The translations under genes were made by a program, and so were the position numbers. From Agrococcus terreus (GTDB taxonomy: Bacteria > Actinomycetota > Actinomycetes > Actinomycetales > Microbacteriaceae), in contig NZ_BMLM01000001.1 in the NCBI RefSeq assembly GCF_014645235.1, positions 1,364,001-1,428,000 of the forward strand: a stretch of DNA of 64,000 bases, read 5' to 3'. Below the pieces are notes generated by a model. It had not been told where the DNA came from and searched no databases. It saw only the letters and a list, made by a program, of their open reading frames with translations. Positions 28,462 to 37,580 of this stretch are shown piece after piece. Every line of letters starts with the position of its first letter. The first letter of the stretch is position 1.

Positions 28462-29688
28462 TCATCCTGCCACCGCATCCCTGCCGCGGCCGGCATGGCC
28501 GTCGGCACGTCCCTCGCCCCGTCCGCGGCCGGGCCGCGAGGGCTGGGGCGGGCGCGGCTCGGCCGCCCGGCCGCTCCGCTGCGCGCGCTCGCGCGACGAC
28601 TCGTGGATCGCGCCGAGGATGATCGCCGTGTGCAGCGCGAGCGCCTCGCGCGCGCCCGTGGCGTCCCAGCCGATGATCTCGCTGATGCGCTTGAGGCGGT
28701 ACCGCACGGTGTTCGGGTGCACGAAGAGCTCGCGCGCCGTCGCCTCGAGCGAGCGCCCGGTGTCGAGGTAGCAGGCGAGGGTGGCCAGCAGGTCGCTCGA
28801 GTGGTCGCGGAGGGGCTCGTAGACGGTGCGGATGAGCGCGCGGCGCGCGAGCGGGTCGCCCGCGAGCGCGCGCTCGGGCAGCAGGTCGTCGGCGCGCACG
28901 GGGCGCGGGGTGCGACGCCAGGCGTCGGCGACGGCGAAGCCCGCGAGGGCCGCCTTCGCGCTCTGCGCGGCGTCGACGATGCTCGGCACGGGCGGGCCGA
29001 GCACGAGCTGGCCCTCGGCGAAGCCCTCCGCGAGCGCGTCGGCGATCGTGAGGAAGTCGATGGGCTCGCCACCCGCGGCCTCCTCGTCCGAAGCGGCACG
29101 GCCGATGACGACGACGAGCCGCGTGCCCTGGACGCCCACGAGCACGTCGCAGCCGACGTGGCGGGCCCTGCGGCGGATGATGTCGACGTCGAGCTGCCGC
29201 GGCGCGATGCCGACGAGCACGGCGCACTCGCCGCGGCCGTGCCAGCCGAGCGCCGCCGAGCGGCTCGGCAGCTCGTCGTCGTGCTCGCCCGTGAGGATCG
29301 AGTCGACGACGAGCGCCTCGAGCCGCGCGTCCCACAGGCCGCGCGACTCCGCCGCGCGGGCGTAGACGTCCGCGGCGGCGAAGGCGATCTCGCGCGAGTA
29401 GAGCAGGATCGGCTCCCGCATCGAGGCGTCGGCCCCGCCGATGCGGTCCTCGAAGACCGACACGACCGTGCGGATGAGCTGCAGGGTCTGCTGCAGGCTC
29501 ACGCTGCGCAGCAGCTCGCGGGGGGCCGCCGCGAAGACGTCGGCGGCGATCCACGGCTGCGCCTCCGGATCCTCGTGCCAGGCGATGAAGGACGTGATGC
29601 CCGACTGCGCCACGAGCCCGACCGCGCTCCGCCGCGAGGGCGGCATCGTGCGGTACCAGGGCAGGCGGTCGTCGAGCGCCCGCAACAC
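28462..29688 (-). CDS. fasR: PucR/CdaR-type transcriptional activator of fatty-acid genes (FasR-like)
   Basis: A protein of at least 408 residues with a central GGDEF-like region and a C-terminal PucR helix-turn-helix (ATARELFVHPNTVRYRLKRISEIIGWDATGAREALALHTAI). In Streptomyces the PucR-type FasR sits directly before fabD-fabH-acpP-fabF and activates them; the same order here supports that role. The first standard start is GTG 29688. However, coding-like sequence (AQQLAWLRRTSGDLATQV) continues upstream in frame to about 29763, where only a CTG is available, so the true start may be non-standard. The ~45-residue C-terminal tail is Arg/Pro/Gly-rich and poorly conserved-looking. Confidence 0.88.
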   Translation of the reverse strand: MLRALDDRLPWYRTMPPSRRSAVGLVAQSGITSFIAWHEDPEAQPWIAADVFAAAPRELLRSVSLQQTLQLIRTVVSVFEDRIGGADASMREPILLYSREIAFAAADVYARAAESRGLWDARLEALVVDSILTGEHDDELPSRSAALGWHGRGECAVLVGIAPRQLDVDIIRRRARHVGCDVLVGVQGTRLVVVIGRAASDEEAAGGEPIDFLTIADALAEGFAEGQLVLGPPVPSIVDAAQSAKAALAGFAVADAWRRTPRPVRADDLLPERALAGDPLARRALIRTVYEPLRDHSSDLLATLACYLDTGRSLEATARELFVHPNTVRYRLKRISEIIGWDATGAREALALHTAIILGAIHESSRERAQRSGRAAEPRPPQPSRPGRGRGEGRADGHAGRGRDAVAG

Positions 29689-29773
29689 CTGCGTCGCGAG
29701 GTCGCCGGAGGTGCGCCGCAGCCACGCGAGCTGCTGCGCCTTGAGCTCCGCGTCGGCGCTCAGCGGCGTGCCC

Positions 29774-32488
29774 CTACGCGTCGCCGCCGACCGTGCCGGA
29801 CTCGCCCGCGTTCACGTCGAGGAGCCGGTACTTGTCGATGGCCTGCTGCACCATGCCCAGCGGCACCTTGCCCTGCTGCGCGAGCGACTGCAGAGCGCGC
29901 ACCACGACCGAGTGGCTGTCGATCGTGAAGAAGCGGCGGGCGGCGGCGCGGGTGTCCGAGAAGCCGAAGCCGTCGGCGCCGAGCGTCGCGTAGTCGCCCG
30001 GGACCCACTCGCGGATCTGGTCGGGGACGGCGCGCATGTAGTCGGTCGTCGCGATGAACGGCCCCTCCGCCTCCGACAGGCGGTGCGTGACGTAGGGCAC
30101 GATCGCGTCGTCCTGCGGGTGGAGGAGGTTGTGCTCGTCGGCGGCGATGGCGTCGCGGCGCAGCTCGCTCCACGAGGTGACCGACCAGATGTCGGCCGAG
30201 ATGCCCCAGTCGCTGCCGAGCAGCTCCTGCGCGTGGTGGAGCCACGGCAGCGAGACGCCCGAGCCGAGCAGTTGCACCTTGATCTCGTGGTGGTCGCTCT
30301 CGGAGACCTTGTGGATGCCGCGGCAGATGCCCTCGACGTCGACGCCCTCCGGCTCCGCCGGCTGCAGCATCGGCTCGTTGTAGACGGTGAGGTACATGAT
30401 GATGTCCTCGTTCGTCTCGCCGTACATCCGCTCGAGGCCCATCTGCATGAGGTGGGCGATCTCGTAGCCGTAGGCCGGGTCGTACGCGAGCACGGCCGGG
30501 TTCGTCGACGCGATCAGCGGCGAGTGGCCGTCGGCGTGCTGCAGGCCCTCGCCCGTGAGCGTCGTGCGGCCCGCGGTGGCGCCGATGAGGAAGCCGCGCG
30601 TCATCTGGTCGGCGGCCGCCCAGATGGAGTCGGCGGTGCGCTGGAAGCCGAACATCGAGTAGAACACGTAGATCGGCACGAGCGGCTCGCCGTGCGTCGA
30701 GTACGACGTGCCGGCGGCGATGAACGCCGCCATTGCGCCGGCCTCGTTGATGCCGACGTGCACGATCTGGCCGTCGGGCGCCTCGCGGTACTTCAGCAGC
30801 AGGTCGCGGTCGACCGAGGTGTAGTTCTGGCCCTTGGGGTTGTAGATCTTCGCCGTCGGGAAGAACGCGTCGATGCCGAAGGTGCGCGCCTCGTCGGGGA
30901 TGATCGGCACGAACCGCTCGCCCCAGCCCTTGTCGCGCAGGAGGTCCTTGAGCAGGCGGACGAACGCCATCGTCGTGGCGACCTCCTGCTTGCCCGAGCC
31001 CTTCTTCGGCAGCGCGTACGTGGCGTCGCCGGGCATCGGGATGACCGTGTGCTTCGTGCGGCGCTCGGGCGTGTAGCCGCCGAGCGCGCGGCGGCGCTCG
31101 TGCAGGTACTCGAGCTCGGCCGAGCCCTCGCCCGGGTGGATGTACGGCGGGCGGTACGGGTCGGCCTCGAGCTGCTGGTCCGAGATGTCGAGCTGCAGGT
31201 GGTCGCGGAACGCCTTGAGGTCGTCGAGCGTCAGCTTCTTCATCTGGTGCGTCGCGTTGCGCGCCTCGAAGGACTTGCCGAGGCCGTAGCCCTTGATCGT
31301 CTTCGCGAGGATGACGGTCGGCTGGCCCTTGTGCTCGCTCGCCGCCTTGTACGCGGCGTAGACCTTGCGGTAGTCGTGGCCGCCGCGCTTGAGGCCCCAG
31401 ATCTCGTCGTCGGTCATGTCCTTGACCATCGCCGCCGTGCGCTCGTCGCGGCCGAAGAAGTGCTCGCGCACGAACAGGCCGGACTCCGCCTTGTAGGTCT
31501 GGTAGTCGCCGTCGGGCGTGGCGTTCATGAGGTCGCGCAGCGCGCCCTCGTGGTCCTGGTCGAGCAGCGAGTCCCACTCGCGGCCCCAGACGACCTTGAT
31601 GACGTTCCAGCCCGCGCCGCGGAAGAACGACTCGAGCTCCTGGATGACCTTGCCGTTGCCGCGGACGGGTCCGTCGAGGCGCTGCAGGTTGCAGTTGATG
31701 ACGAAGTTGAGGTTGTCGAGGCCGTCGTTCGCGGCGAGCTGCAGCGCGCCGCGCGACTCGACCTCGTCCATCTCGCCGTCGCCGAGGAACGCCCACACCT
31801 GCGAGTCGTTGTCCTTGATGCCGCGGTTGGCGAGGTACTTGTTCGCCTGCGCCTGGTAGATGGCGTCGATCGGGCCGAGGCCCATCGAGACGGTCGGGAA
31901 CTGCCAGAACTCCGGCATCGAGCGCGGGTGCGGGTAGGAGGGGAGGCCGTTCGGGGCCTTCGACTTCTCCTGACGGAAGCCGTCGAGCTGCTGCTCGGAG
32001 AGGCGGCCCTCGAGGAACGCGCGGGCGTACATGCCGGGGGAGGCGTGGCCCTGGTAGAAGATCTGGTCGCCGCCGCCCTCGTGGTCCTGGCCGCGGAAGA
32101 AGTGGTTGAGGCCGACCTCGTACAGCGAGGCGGACGACGCGTACGTCGAGATGTGGCCGCCGACGCCGATGCCGGGCGCCTGCGCGCGGTGCACCATGAT
32201 CGCCGCGTTCCAGCGGATCCAGCGGCGGTAGGTGCGCTCGATCGCCTCGTCGCCGGGGAACTCCGGCTCGTCCTCGGCCGCGATCGTGTTGATGTAGTCC
32301 GTGGTGGGGACCATCGGCACGCCCAGGTGCAGCTCCTTGGAGCGCTTCAGGAGGCTGAGCATGATCTCGCGGCCGCGCTGCGGGCCGTTCGCCTCGACGA
32401 GCTGCGTCAGCGACTCCTGCCACTCGGCGGTCTCGCTGGGGTCTACGTCGCTCGTGTGGCCCGAGTAGGGGTCCTGGTCGTTCAGCAC
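29774..32488 (-). CDS. aceE: Pyruvate dehydrogenase E1 component (homodimeric)
   Basis: A 904-residue thiamine-diphosphate enzyme that decarboxylates pyruvate and acetylates E2 lipoyl groups. ThDP-binding [19 protein letters not shown] (GDG...N pattern) and [22 protein letters not shown] are seen. Length is as expected for AceE. The start is GTG 32488 (LNDQDPYSG) after GAGGAGCATCG. The in-frame ATG further upstream reads through non-coding sequence. Promoter TAGAGT is at 32552-32547, with a leader of ~50 nt. The E2 and Lpd partners are elsewhere (55803-59067). Only ~10 bp may separate it from the fasR coding region. Confidence 0.97.
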   Translation of the reverse strand: MLNDQDPYSGHTSDVDPSETAEWQESLTQLVEANGPQRGREIMLSLLKRSKELHLGVPMVPTTDYINTIAAEDEPEFPGDEAIERTYRRWIRWNAAIMVHRAQAPGIGVGGHISTYASSASLYEVGLNHFFRGQDHEGGGDQIFYQGHASPGMYARAFLEGRLSEQQLDGFRQEKSKAPNGLPSYPHPRSMPEFWQFPTVSMGLGPIDAIYQAQANKYLANRGIKDNDSQVWAFLGDGEMDEVESRGALQLAANDGLDNLNFVINCNLQRLDGPVRGNGKVIQELESFFRGAGWNVIKVVWGREWDSLLDQDHEGALRDLMNATPDGDYQTYKAESGLFVREHFFGRDERTAAMVKDMTDDEIWGLKRGGHDYRKVYAAYKAASEHKGQPTVILAKTIKGYGLGKSFEARNATHQMKKLTLDDLKAFRDHLQLDISDQQLEADPYRPPYIHPGEGSAELEYLHERRRALGGYTPERRTKHTVIPMPGDATYALPKKGSGKQEVATTMAFVRLLKDLLRDKGWGERFVPIIPDEARTFGIDAFFPTAKIYNPKGQNYTSVDRDLLLKYREAPDGQIVHVGINEAGAMAAFIAAGTSYSTHGEPLVPIYVFYSMFGFQRTADSIWAAADQMTRGFLIGATAGRTTLTGEGLQHADGHSPLIASTNPAVLAYDPAYGYEIAHLMQMGLERMYGETNEDIIMYLTVYNEPMLQPAEPEGVDVEGICRGIHKVSESDHHEIKVQLLGSGVSLPWLHHAQELLGSDWGISADIWSVTSWSELRRDAIAADEHNLLHPQDDAIVPYVTHRLSEAEGPFIATTDYMRAVPDQIREWVPGDYATLGADGFGFSDTRAAARRFFTIDSHSVVVRALQSLAQQGKVPLGMVQQAIDKYRLLDVNAGESGTVGGDA

Positions 32489-32639
32489 CGATGCTCCTCG
32501 TCGTGTGGGGGTGGGGCGCGGCCTGGGTGCGCGGCGCCCTCCGTCCACTCTAGTGCGGCACCCGAGCCGGCCCCGCCGTGCCCTCTGCCACCATGGATCC
32601 GCGGCCGTCGGCGGCCGTCCACGGGAGGTCGGGGGACAG

Positions 32640-33134
32640 ATGGCGACGCACGACGACGACCGCGCTGCGGCGCGCGGCGAGGGGCCCGCGGTCGGCGCGC
32701 TCGCCCCTGACTTCACGCTCACCGACCACACGGGCGAGGCGGTGACGCTCTCGCAGCTGCGGGGCGCGCCCGTCGTGCTCGTCTTCTACCCGAAGGCGTT
32801 CACGGGCACGTGCACGGGCGAGCTGTGCGCGCTCCGCGACGAGCTGGCGATCTTCGACGAGGTCGGCGCGCAGGTGCTCGCCATCTCGTGCGACACGTCG
32901 GCGTCGCTGCGCGTGTTCGCCGAGCAGCAGGGCTTCCGCTTCCGGCTGCTCAGCGACTTCTGGCCGCACGGGGCGGTGGCCCAGGCGTACGGCGCGTTCC
33001 TGTCGGAGCGCGGCACGCCCGCGCGCGCGTCCTTCGTGCTCGACGCCGAGGGGCGGGTCGCCGCCGCCTTCCGCGTCGGTCCGTCCGAGGCGCGCGACCT
33101 CGACGCCTACCGGGAGGCGCTCGCGCGCCTGTGA
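32640..33134 (+). CDS. Peroxiredoxin (AhpE/Bcp-type thiol peroxidase)
   Basis: A 164-residue thioredoxin-fold peroxidase. The PxxxTxxC active site is PKAFTGTC with peroxidatic Cys58. Cys63 five residues on is placed like the resolving Cys of Bcp proteins. A further Cys84 is in AISCDTSA. It reduces hydroperoxides in the cytosol. ATG 32640 has GGGAGGTCGGGGG upstream. It diverges from aceE and is followed by tRNA-Val. Confidence 0.92.
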   Translation: MATHDDDRAAARGEGPAVGALAPDFTLTDHTGEAVTLSQLRGAPVVLVFYPKAFTGTCTGELCALRDELAIFDEVGAQVLAISCDTSASLRVFAEQQGFRFRLLSDFWPHGAVAQAYGAFLSERGTPARASFVLDAEGRVAAAFRVGPSEARDLDAYREALARL

Positions 33135-33186
33135 GCGCGGGCGCCCGCGGGCGTGCGAGGCTGTGTCTGCGGGGCGACCCGCTCAG

Positions 33187-33259
33187 GAGCCTGTAGCTCA
33201 GCTGGCAGAGCGCCTCGCTTACACCGAGGATGTCGGCGGTTCGATCCCGTCCAGGCTCA
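33187..33259 (+). tRNA. tRNA-Val (TAC)
   Basis: A 73-nt cloverleaf. Acceptor GAGCCTG pairs fully with CAGGCTC. D-stem is GCTC/GAGC. The anticodon stem CTCG(C)/(A)CGAG holds anticodon TAC. The T-arm has TTCGATC. Discriminator is A and no CCA is encoded. Confidence 0.96.
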
Positions 33260-33323
33260 CGACGCGCGCCGACGGCGCGCAGCACCATCCGCGCGGCTGC
33301 CGCGCGACGACGAGGAGGTCGAT

Positions 33324-34094
33324 GTGGACATCAGCGGTGCGTCCGTGCTCGTGACGGGCGCGGCCTCGGGGCTCGGCGCGGCGACGGCCGCGGCTCTGGC
33401 GGCGCGCGGCGCGCACGTGGTCGGCCTCGACCTGCGCGCGGCGGTCGAGCGCGCGGCCGCGTCGGGCGAGCGGCGCGAGGGCATCGAGCTCGTCGCGGGC
33501 GACGTCACCTCGGAGGCCGACGTGCGCCGAGCGGTCGAGGCCGCGTCGGCTGCCGGACCGCTCCGCGTCGCCGTCTCGTGCGCGGGCATCGCCACCGGCG
33601 CGCGGCTGCTCGGCCGCTCCGGCCCGCACGACCAGGGCGCCTTCGAGCGCACGATCGCCGTGAACCTCCTCGGCACGTTCCAGGTGCTGCGGCTCGCCGC
33701 CGAGGCGATGGCCGCCGCCGAGCCGCTCGACGCCGACGGGCAGCGCGGCGTCGTCGTGCAGACCGCATCCGTCGCCGCGTTCGACGGGCAGATCGGCCAG
33801 GTCGCCTACAGCGCCTCGAAGGGAGCCGTCGCGGCGATGACGCTGCCGGCGGCGCGCGAGCTCGCGCGGCACGGCGTGCGCGTCGTCACGATCGCGCCGG
33901 GCGTCGTCGACACCCCGATGATGGCCGGCCTCGGCGACGAGGTGCGCGCGGGCCTCGAGGCCACCGTGCCGTTCCCCGCCCGCCTCGCGCGTCCGGACGA
34001 GTTCGCGCGGCTCGTCGGCATGGTCGTGGAGCACGACTACCTCAACGGTGAGACGATCCGCATGGACGGCGCGCTGCGGATGCCGCCGAGGTAG
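33324..34094 (+). CDS. Short-chain dehydrogenase/reductase (HSD17B10-like)
   Basis: A 256-residue SDR. The Rossmann motif is VTGAASGLGAAT, with a D after beta-2 (VGLDLRA) indicating NAD(H). NNAG is replaced by SCAGIA. Catalytic Ser is in TASVAAFDGQIGQ and YSASKGAV holds Tyr/Lys. The C-terminal GIAPG-like TIAPGVVDTPMM and ETIRMDGALRMPPR match the 3-hydroxy-2-methylbutyryl-CoA dehydrogenase/HSD17B10 group, which acts on beta-hydroxyacyl-CoA. GTG 33324 follows GAGGAGGTCGAT. Confidence 0.88.
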   Translation: MDISGASVLVTGAASGLGAATAAALAARGAHVVGLDLRAAVERAAASGERREGIELVAGDVTSEADVRRAVEAASAAGPLRVAVSCAGIATGARLLGRSGPHDQGAFERTIAVNLLGTFQVLRLAAEAMAAAEPLDADGQRGVVVQTASVAAFDGQIGQVAYSASKGAVAAMTLPAARELARHGVRVVTIAPGVVDTPMMAGLGDEVRAGLEATVPFPARLARPDEFARLVGMVVEHDYLNGETIRMDGALRMPPR

Positions 34095-34141
34095 GCCAGT
34101 GCGCCGGAGCCTGCCGATCGCGCATCCCTAGGATGGAGCGC

Positions 34142-34999
34142 ATGACCAGCGTTGCCGACGTCCAGCGCGCGGTGGAGTCCCTCTGGCCCGCGGCGACCGC
34201 CGAGGACTGGGACGCCGTCGGGCTCGTCGCCGGCGACCCGGCCGACCCGGTCGAGCGCGTGCTGCTCGCGGTCGACGCCGTCGAGGCGACCGCGGCCGAG
34301 GCGGTGGAGCGGGGCGCGCAGCTGCTGCTCGTGCACCACCCGCTGCTGCTGCGGGGCGCCACGAGCGTCGCCGCCACCACGCCGGCGGGCCGCGTCATCA
34401 CCCGCCTCGTCCGGGCCCGCACGGCGCTGCTCGCGGCGCACACGAACGCCGACGCCGTCGACCGCGGCACGAGCGGCGAGCTCGCCCGGATGCTCGGGCT
34501 CGAGGGCGCGCGGCCGATCGTCGTGAACCGCGTCGATCCGGCGAAGGGCCTCGGCCGCGTCGGCGACCTGCCCGCGGCGACGACCCTCGGCGACCTCGCC
34601 CGCACGCTCGCCGGGCTGCTGCCCGCCGTCGCGGGCGGCATCCGCGTCGCCGGCGACGCCGACCGCGCGGTGCGCCGCGTCGCCATCTGCGGCGGTGCGG
34701 GCGACTCGCTGCTGCGCGAGGCCGAGGTCGCGGGCGCCGACGCCTACATCACGAGCGACCTGCGGCACCATCCGGCGTCCGACGCGCGCGAGCGGCACGC
34801 GGCGGGCGAGGGCCCCGCGCTCGTCGACGTCTCGCACTGGGCGAGCGAGTCGCTGTGGCTGCGGCCCGCTGCCGACGAGCTGCGCGCCGCGCTGCCGGGC
34901 GTCGAGGTGCTGGTCAGCGACATCAGGACGGATCCGTGGGACTTCGCCGTCCCGCAGGCGCGGGGCGAGGCCCCGCAGGAGGAGCGAGCATGGCACTGA
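34142..34999 (+). CDS. Nif3-like dinuclear metal centre protein
   Basis: A 285-residue protein with metal-binding VHHPLLLRG (His-His), a Glu/Asp pair toward the C-terminus (YITSDLRHHPASDARE) and LVDVSHWASE. The family (NIF3/YbgI, GTP cyclohydrolase 1 type 2-like) has no agreed role. ATG 34142 is chosen over ATG 34133 because TAGGAT 34129-34134 overlaps the earlier ATG and lies seven bases before the later one (leaderless). It overlaps the CT398-like gene by ten bases. Confidence 0.9.
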   Translation: MTSVADVQRAVESLWPAATAEDWDAVGLVAGDPADPVERVLLAVDAVEATAAEAVERGAQLLLVHHPLLLRGATSVAATTPAGRVITRLVRARTALLAAHTNADAVDRGTSGELARMLGLEGARPIVVNRVDPAKGLGRVGDLPAATTLGDLARTLAGLLPAVAGGIRVAGDADRAVRRVAICGGAGDSLLREAEVAGADAYITSDLRHHPASDARERHAAGEGPALVDVSHWASESLWLRPAADELRAALPGVEVLVSDIRTDPWDFAVPQARGEAPQEERAWH

Positions 35000-35730
35000 A
35001 GGCCTCGAACCACGACCAGCGGCTGCTGCTGGCGCTGCAGGACGTCGACACGCGGATCGTGCGGCTCACGGCCAAGGCGAAGAACCTGCCGCAGTCGAAG
35101 CGCATCGAGGAGCTCGACACCGAGCTCTCGCAGCTCGACCGCGCGGTGCTCGAGCGGCTCGGCGCGCACGACGACGCCGAGGCGGAGGTCGGACGCATCG
35201 AGTCGGACGTGCAGACCGTCGCGGCACGGCTGCAGCGCAACCGCGACCGCCTGCCGACGCTGACCGACGCGAAGACCGCGACGGCGACCGAGCACGAGAT
35301 CGCCACGCTCGAGCGCCGCCGCAGCGACCTCGAGGACATGGAGCTCGAGGCGATGGAGCGGCAGGAGGAGGCCGCGACGGCCCTCGCCGCCGCTCGCGCC
35401 GAGGCCGCGACCGCGCGCGAGGAGCGCGAGCGGCTCGCCGCCGAGCGCGAGGTCGAGGCGGCCTCCATCGAGCGCGAGCTCGAGGCGGCGCGCGCCGAGC
35501 GCGGCGAGCGGGCGACGCCCGTGCCCGAGGACCTGCTGGCCCTGTACGAGCGCCAGCGCGCCCGCTACGGCATCGGCGCGACGCTGCTGCGCCGCCGCAC
35601 CTCCGATGCGTCGGGCGTCGAGCTCACCGCGGCCGAGCTGCACGAGGTGCGGTCGGCGCCGGAGGACGACGTCATCCTCGACCCGAACTCGAGCGCGATC
35701 CTCGTGCGCACCGAGGAGAGCGGCCTCTAG
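34990..35730 (+). CDS. CT398-like coiled-coil protein with cysteine-less zinc-ribbon remnant
   Basis: A 246-residue protein. Residues ~10-175 form a long coiled coil. The C-terminal ~50 residues align in layout with the C4 zinc ribbon of this family and keep its terminal ILVRTEESGL. No cysteine occurs in that domain or anywhere in the protein, so zinc cannot be bound in the usual way. ATG 34990 has AGGAGCGAGC upstream and overlaps the nif3 end, a conserved pair in actinobacteria. Confidence 0.85.
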   Translation: MALKASNHDQRLLLALQDVDTRIVRLTAKAKNLPQSKRIEELDTELSQLDRAVLERLGAHDDAEAEVGRIESDVQTVAARLQRNRDRLPTLTDAKTATATEHEIATLERRRSDLEDMELEAMERQEEAATALAAARAEAATAREERERLAAEREVEAASIERELEAARAERGERATPVPEDLLALYERQRARYGIGATLLRRRTSDASGVELTAAELHEVRSAPEDDVILDPNSSAILVRTEESGL

Positions 35731-37073
35731 CCCCGCGCCGTGGCCGGCTCGGCGGCGCGCTCGTCGCGCTCGCCGATCCGGTGCAGCTCGACGCCCTTCG
35801 TCTCGGGCATGCGCCAGACGGCCACCGCCGAGGCGAGGCAGACGAGCACGAAGCACAGTACGAACAGCCACTGCAGGCCCTGCCCGGTGAGCCACTGGTT
35901 GAGGTAGAGCACGCTGCCGCCGAAGATCGCGACCGAGAGCGACATCGCGATGCCGATGCCGCGCGCGCGGTGCCGGGTGGGGAACTGCTCGGCGAGCAGC
36001 GCCGAGTAGATCGAGTTGCCGCACGCGACGAACGCGAGGGCGATCGACTGCGCCACGAGCAGCGTCCACGGCTCGCTCGAGATCATCCCCATAAGCGGGA
36101 AGCTGAGCACGACGAAGCCGAGCGAGAACGCGAGGGCTACCGGGCGGCGGCCGACCCGGTCGCTCAGGCGGCCCATGAGCGGCATGAGGCACACGCAGAG
36201 CGCCTGGGCGGCGAAGCTCGAGGCGAGGGCAGCGGCCGGATCCATGCCGTGCTGCGTGGTCGCGAGCGAGGAGGCGGCTGTGAGCCAGGTGTAGAAGACG
36301 ATCGTGATCGCCGCGACGAACCAGAAGACGCGCACGGAGGCCCACCACAGCGCTCGACGCTCTCCGGGCGCGAGCGGCTCGTCGCGCACCGGTGCAGCCG
36401 CCGGCCGCAGCTCCCGCTCGAACTGCTCGGTCTCCATCATCGTGCGGCGCAGCACCATGACCACGATCGCGAGCAGCGCGCCGACCGCGAACGGGATGCG
36501 CCAGCCCCACGCCCCCATGGCCTCCGGGCCGAGCGCGGTCGTGAGCGCCCATCCCATGCCGCTCGCGAGCATCGACCCGACGAGCACGCCCATCGCGAGC
36601 GTCGACGACCACAGGCCCCGTCGCGGCGCGGGCGCGATCTCGGCGATGTACGTGTAGCCGGCCGTCGACTCGGCGCCGTGGGCGAGGCCCTGCGCGAGCC
36701 GCGCGACGAGCAGCAGCACGGAGGCCCACACGCCGGCCGTCGCGTAGTCGGGGATGACCGCGATGAGCAGCGAGGCGGCGCTCATCGTGAGCATGGTCGC
36801 GATCATCACCCAGCGCCGCCCGAGCCGGTCGGCGAGGATGCCCGCGAGCATCCCGCCCACGGGCCGGAAGACGAAGCCGACGCCGAAGATCGCGAGCGTG
36901 AGCAGCAGCGCGGATCCCGGGTCGCCCTGGTCGAAGAGGTTGGCCGTCAGGTACGCGGTGAAGACGACGTAGATGTTCCAGTCGAACCACTCGAGGCCGT
37001 TGCCGACGGCGGAGGCGAGCATGGAGCGGCGGCGAAGGCGCGCGGGGACGGGCGCGAGGGAGGCTGCGGTCAC
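35727..37073 (-). CDS. MFS transporter, metabolite:H+ symporter (MHS) family
   Basis: A 448-residue, twelve-segment transporter. SAVGNGLEWFDWNIYVVFTAYLT is the MHS-type first helix. GGMLAGILADRLGRRWVM and MGRLSDRVGRRPVAL are the MFS loop motifs of the two halves. Relatives carry alpha-ketoglutarate, citrate, proline-betaine or shikimate; the substrate here is open. GTG 37073 is seven bases after TATCGT (37086-37081), a leaderless start. The open frame upstream of this runs into rnpB and is not coding. It is convergent with the CT398-like gene (overlap of four bases at the stops). Confidence 0.92.
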   Translation of the reverse strand: MTAASLAPVPARLRRRSMLASAVGNGLEWFDWNIYVVFTAYLTANLFDQGDPGSALLLTLAIFGVGFVFRPVGGMLAGILADRLGRRWVMIATMLTMSAASLLIAVIPDYATAGVWASVLLLVARLAQGLAHGAESTAGYTYIAEIAPAPRRGLWSSTLAMGVLVGSMLASGMGWALTTALGPEAMGAWGWRIPFAVGALLAIVVMVLRRTMMETEQFERELRPAAAPVRDEPLAPGERRALWWASVRVFWFVAAITIVFYTWLTAASSLATTQHGMDPAAALASSFAAQALCVCLMPLMGRLSDRVGRRPVALAFSLGFVVLSFPLMGMISSEPWTLLVAQSIALAFVACGNSIYSALLAEQFPTRHRARGIGIAMSLSVAIFGGSVLYLNQWLTGQGLQWLFVLCFVLVCLASAVAVWRMPETKGVELHRIGERDERAAEPATARG

Positions 37074-37126
37074 TCGCTCCACGATATCTGCACCCGGGCC
37101 AGCAATCCGACCACGCGCTGTCGGCG

Positions 37127-37132
37127 TATCCT
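37127..37132 (+). promoter_or_regulatory. -10 box of rnpB
   Basis: TATCCT lies seven bases before the P1 helix start at ~37140, diverging from the MFS promoter TATCGT at 37086-37081. Confidence 0.6.
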
Positions 37133-37138
37133 GGTGCG

Positions 37139-37522
37139 AGCGAACCGGTCGGCCAGGCGGTCGCGTCGCGAGGCAGGCTCCCGAGAGGGTGCAGGCTCCG
37201 CGCCGAGGAACGTCCGGGCTCCGCAGAGCAGGGCGGTGGATAACGTCCACCCGGGGCAACCCGCGAGCAAGTGCAACAGAGAGCAGGTCCACCGGTCGGG
37301 ATCCGTCCCGATCGGCCAGGAGTGAAACGGTGGGGCAAGAGCCCACCAGCGCCGCGCGCGAGCGCGACGGCTAGGCAAACCTCGCCCGGAGCAAGACCAG
37401 ACAGCGGATCACGGGGCTGCTCGTCCCATCCGCGGGTAGGTCGCTAGAGGGCTGCAGCGATGCAGCTCGTAGAGAGATGACCGTCCACGACAGAACCCGG
37501 CGTATCGGCCGGCCGGTTCGCC
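37139..37522 (+). ncRNA. rnpB: RNase P RNA, class A
   Basis: The catalytic RNA of RNase P, which trims tRNA 5' leaders. Helix P1 forms between 37141-37154 and 37507-37520 with one G-U. The conserved 5' core is GAGGAACGTCCGGGCTCC (37203 onward). The 3' core includes GGGTAGGTCGCTAGAGG, AGAGAGATGACC and ACAGAACCCGGCGTAT before P1 closes. Ends are set from P1 and are approximate to a few bases. The ORFs across this region are spurious. Confidence 0.95.
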
Positions 37523-37532
37523 CCACGACGAC

Positions 37533-37566
37533 GAGCGCTCCCCGGGCAGGTGCCCGAGGAGCGCTC
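37533..37566. terminator. Bidirectional terminator between rnpB and the PTS operon
   Basis: A 16-bp stem with one mismatch: GAGCGCTCCCCGGGCA 37533-37548 against TGCCCGAGGAGCGCTC 37551-37566. It is 11 bases after rnpB and 15 bases after the minus-strand PTS stop. Confidence 0.75.
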
Positions 37567-37580
37567 GATCGGTCCGGTCG

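Noticed and set aside
29441-32710. A 1089-aa plus-strand open frame across aceE
   Set aside because: It is antisense to aceE, whose product has full-length family motifs; the frame has low-complexity Arg/Val/Leu composition and no plausible start.
37070-37378. Small ORFs overlapping the RNase P RNA
   Set aside because: The region is explained by rnpB with conserved core sequence and a closing P1 helix; none of the ORFs has a ribosome-binding site or motif.
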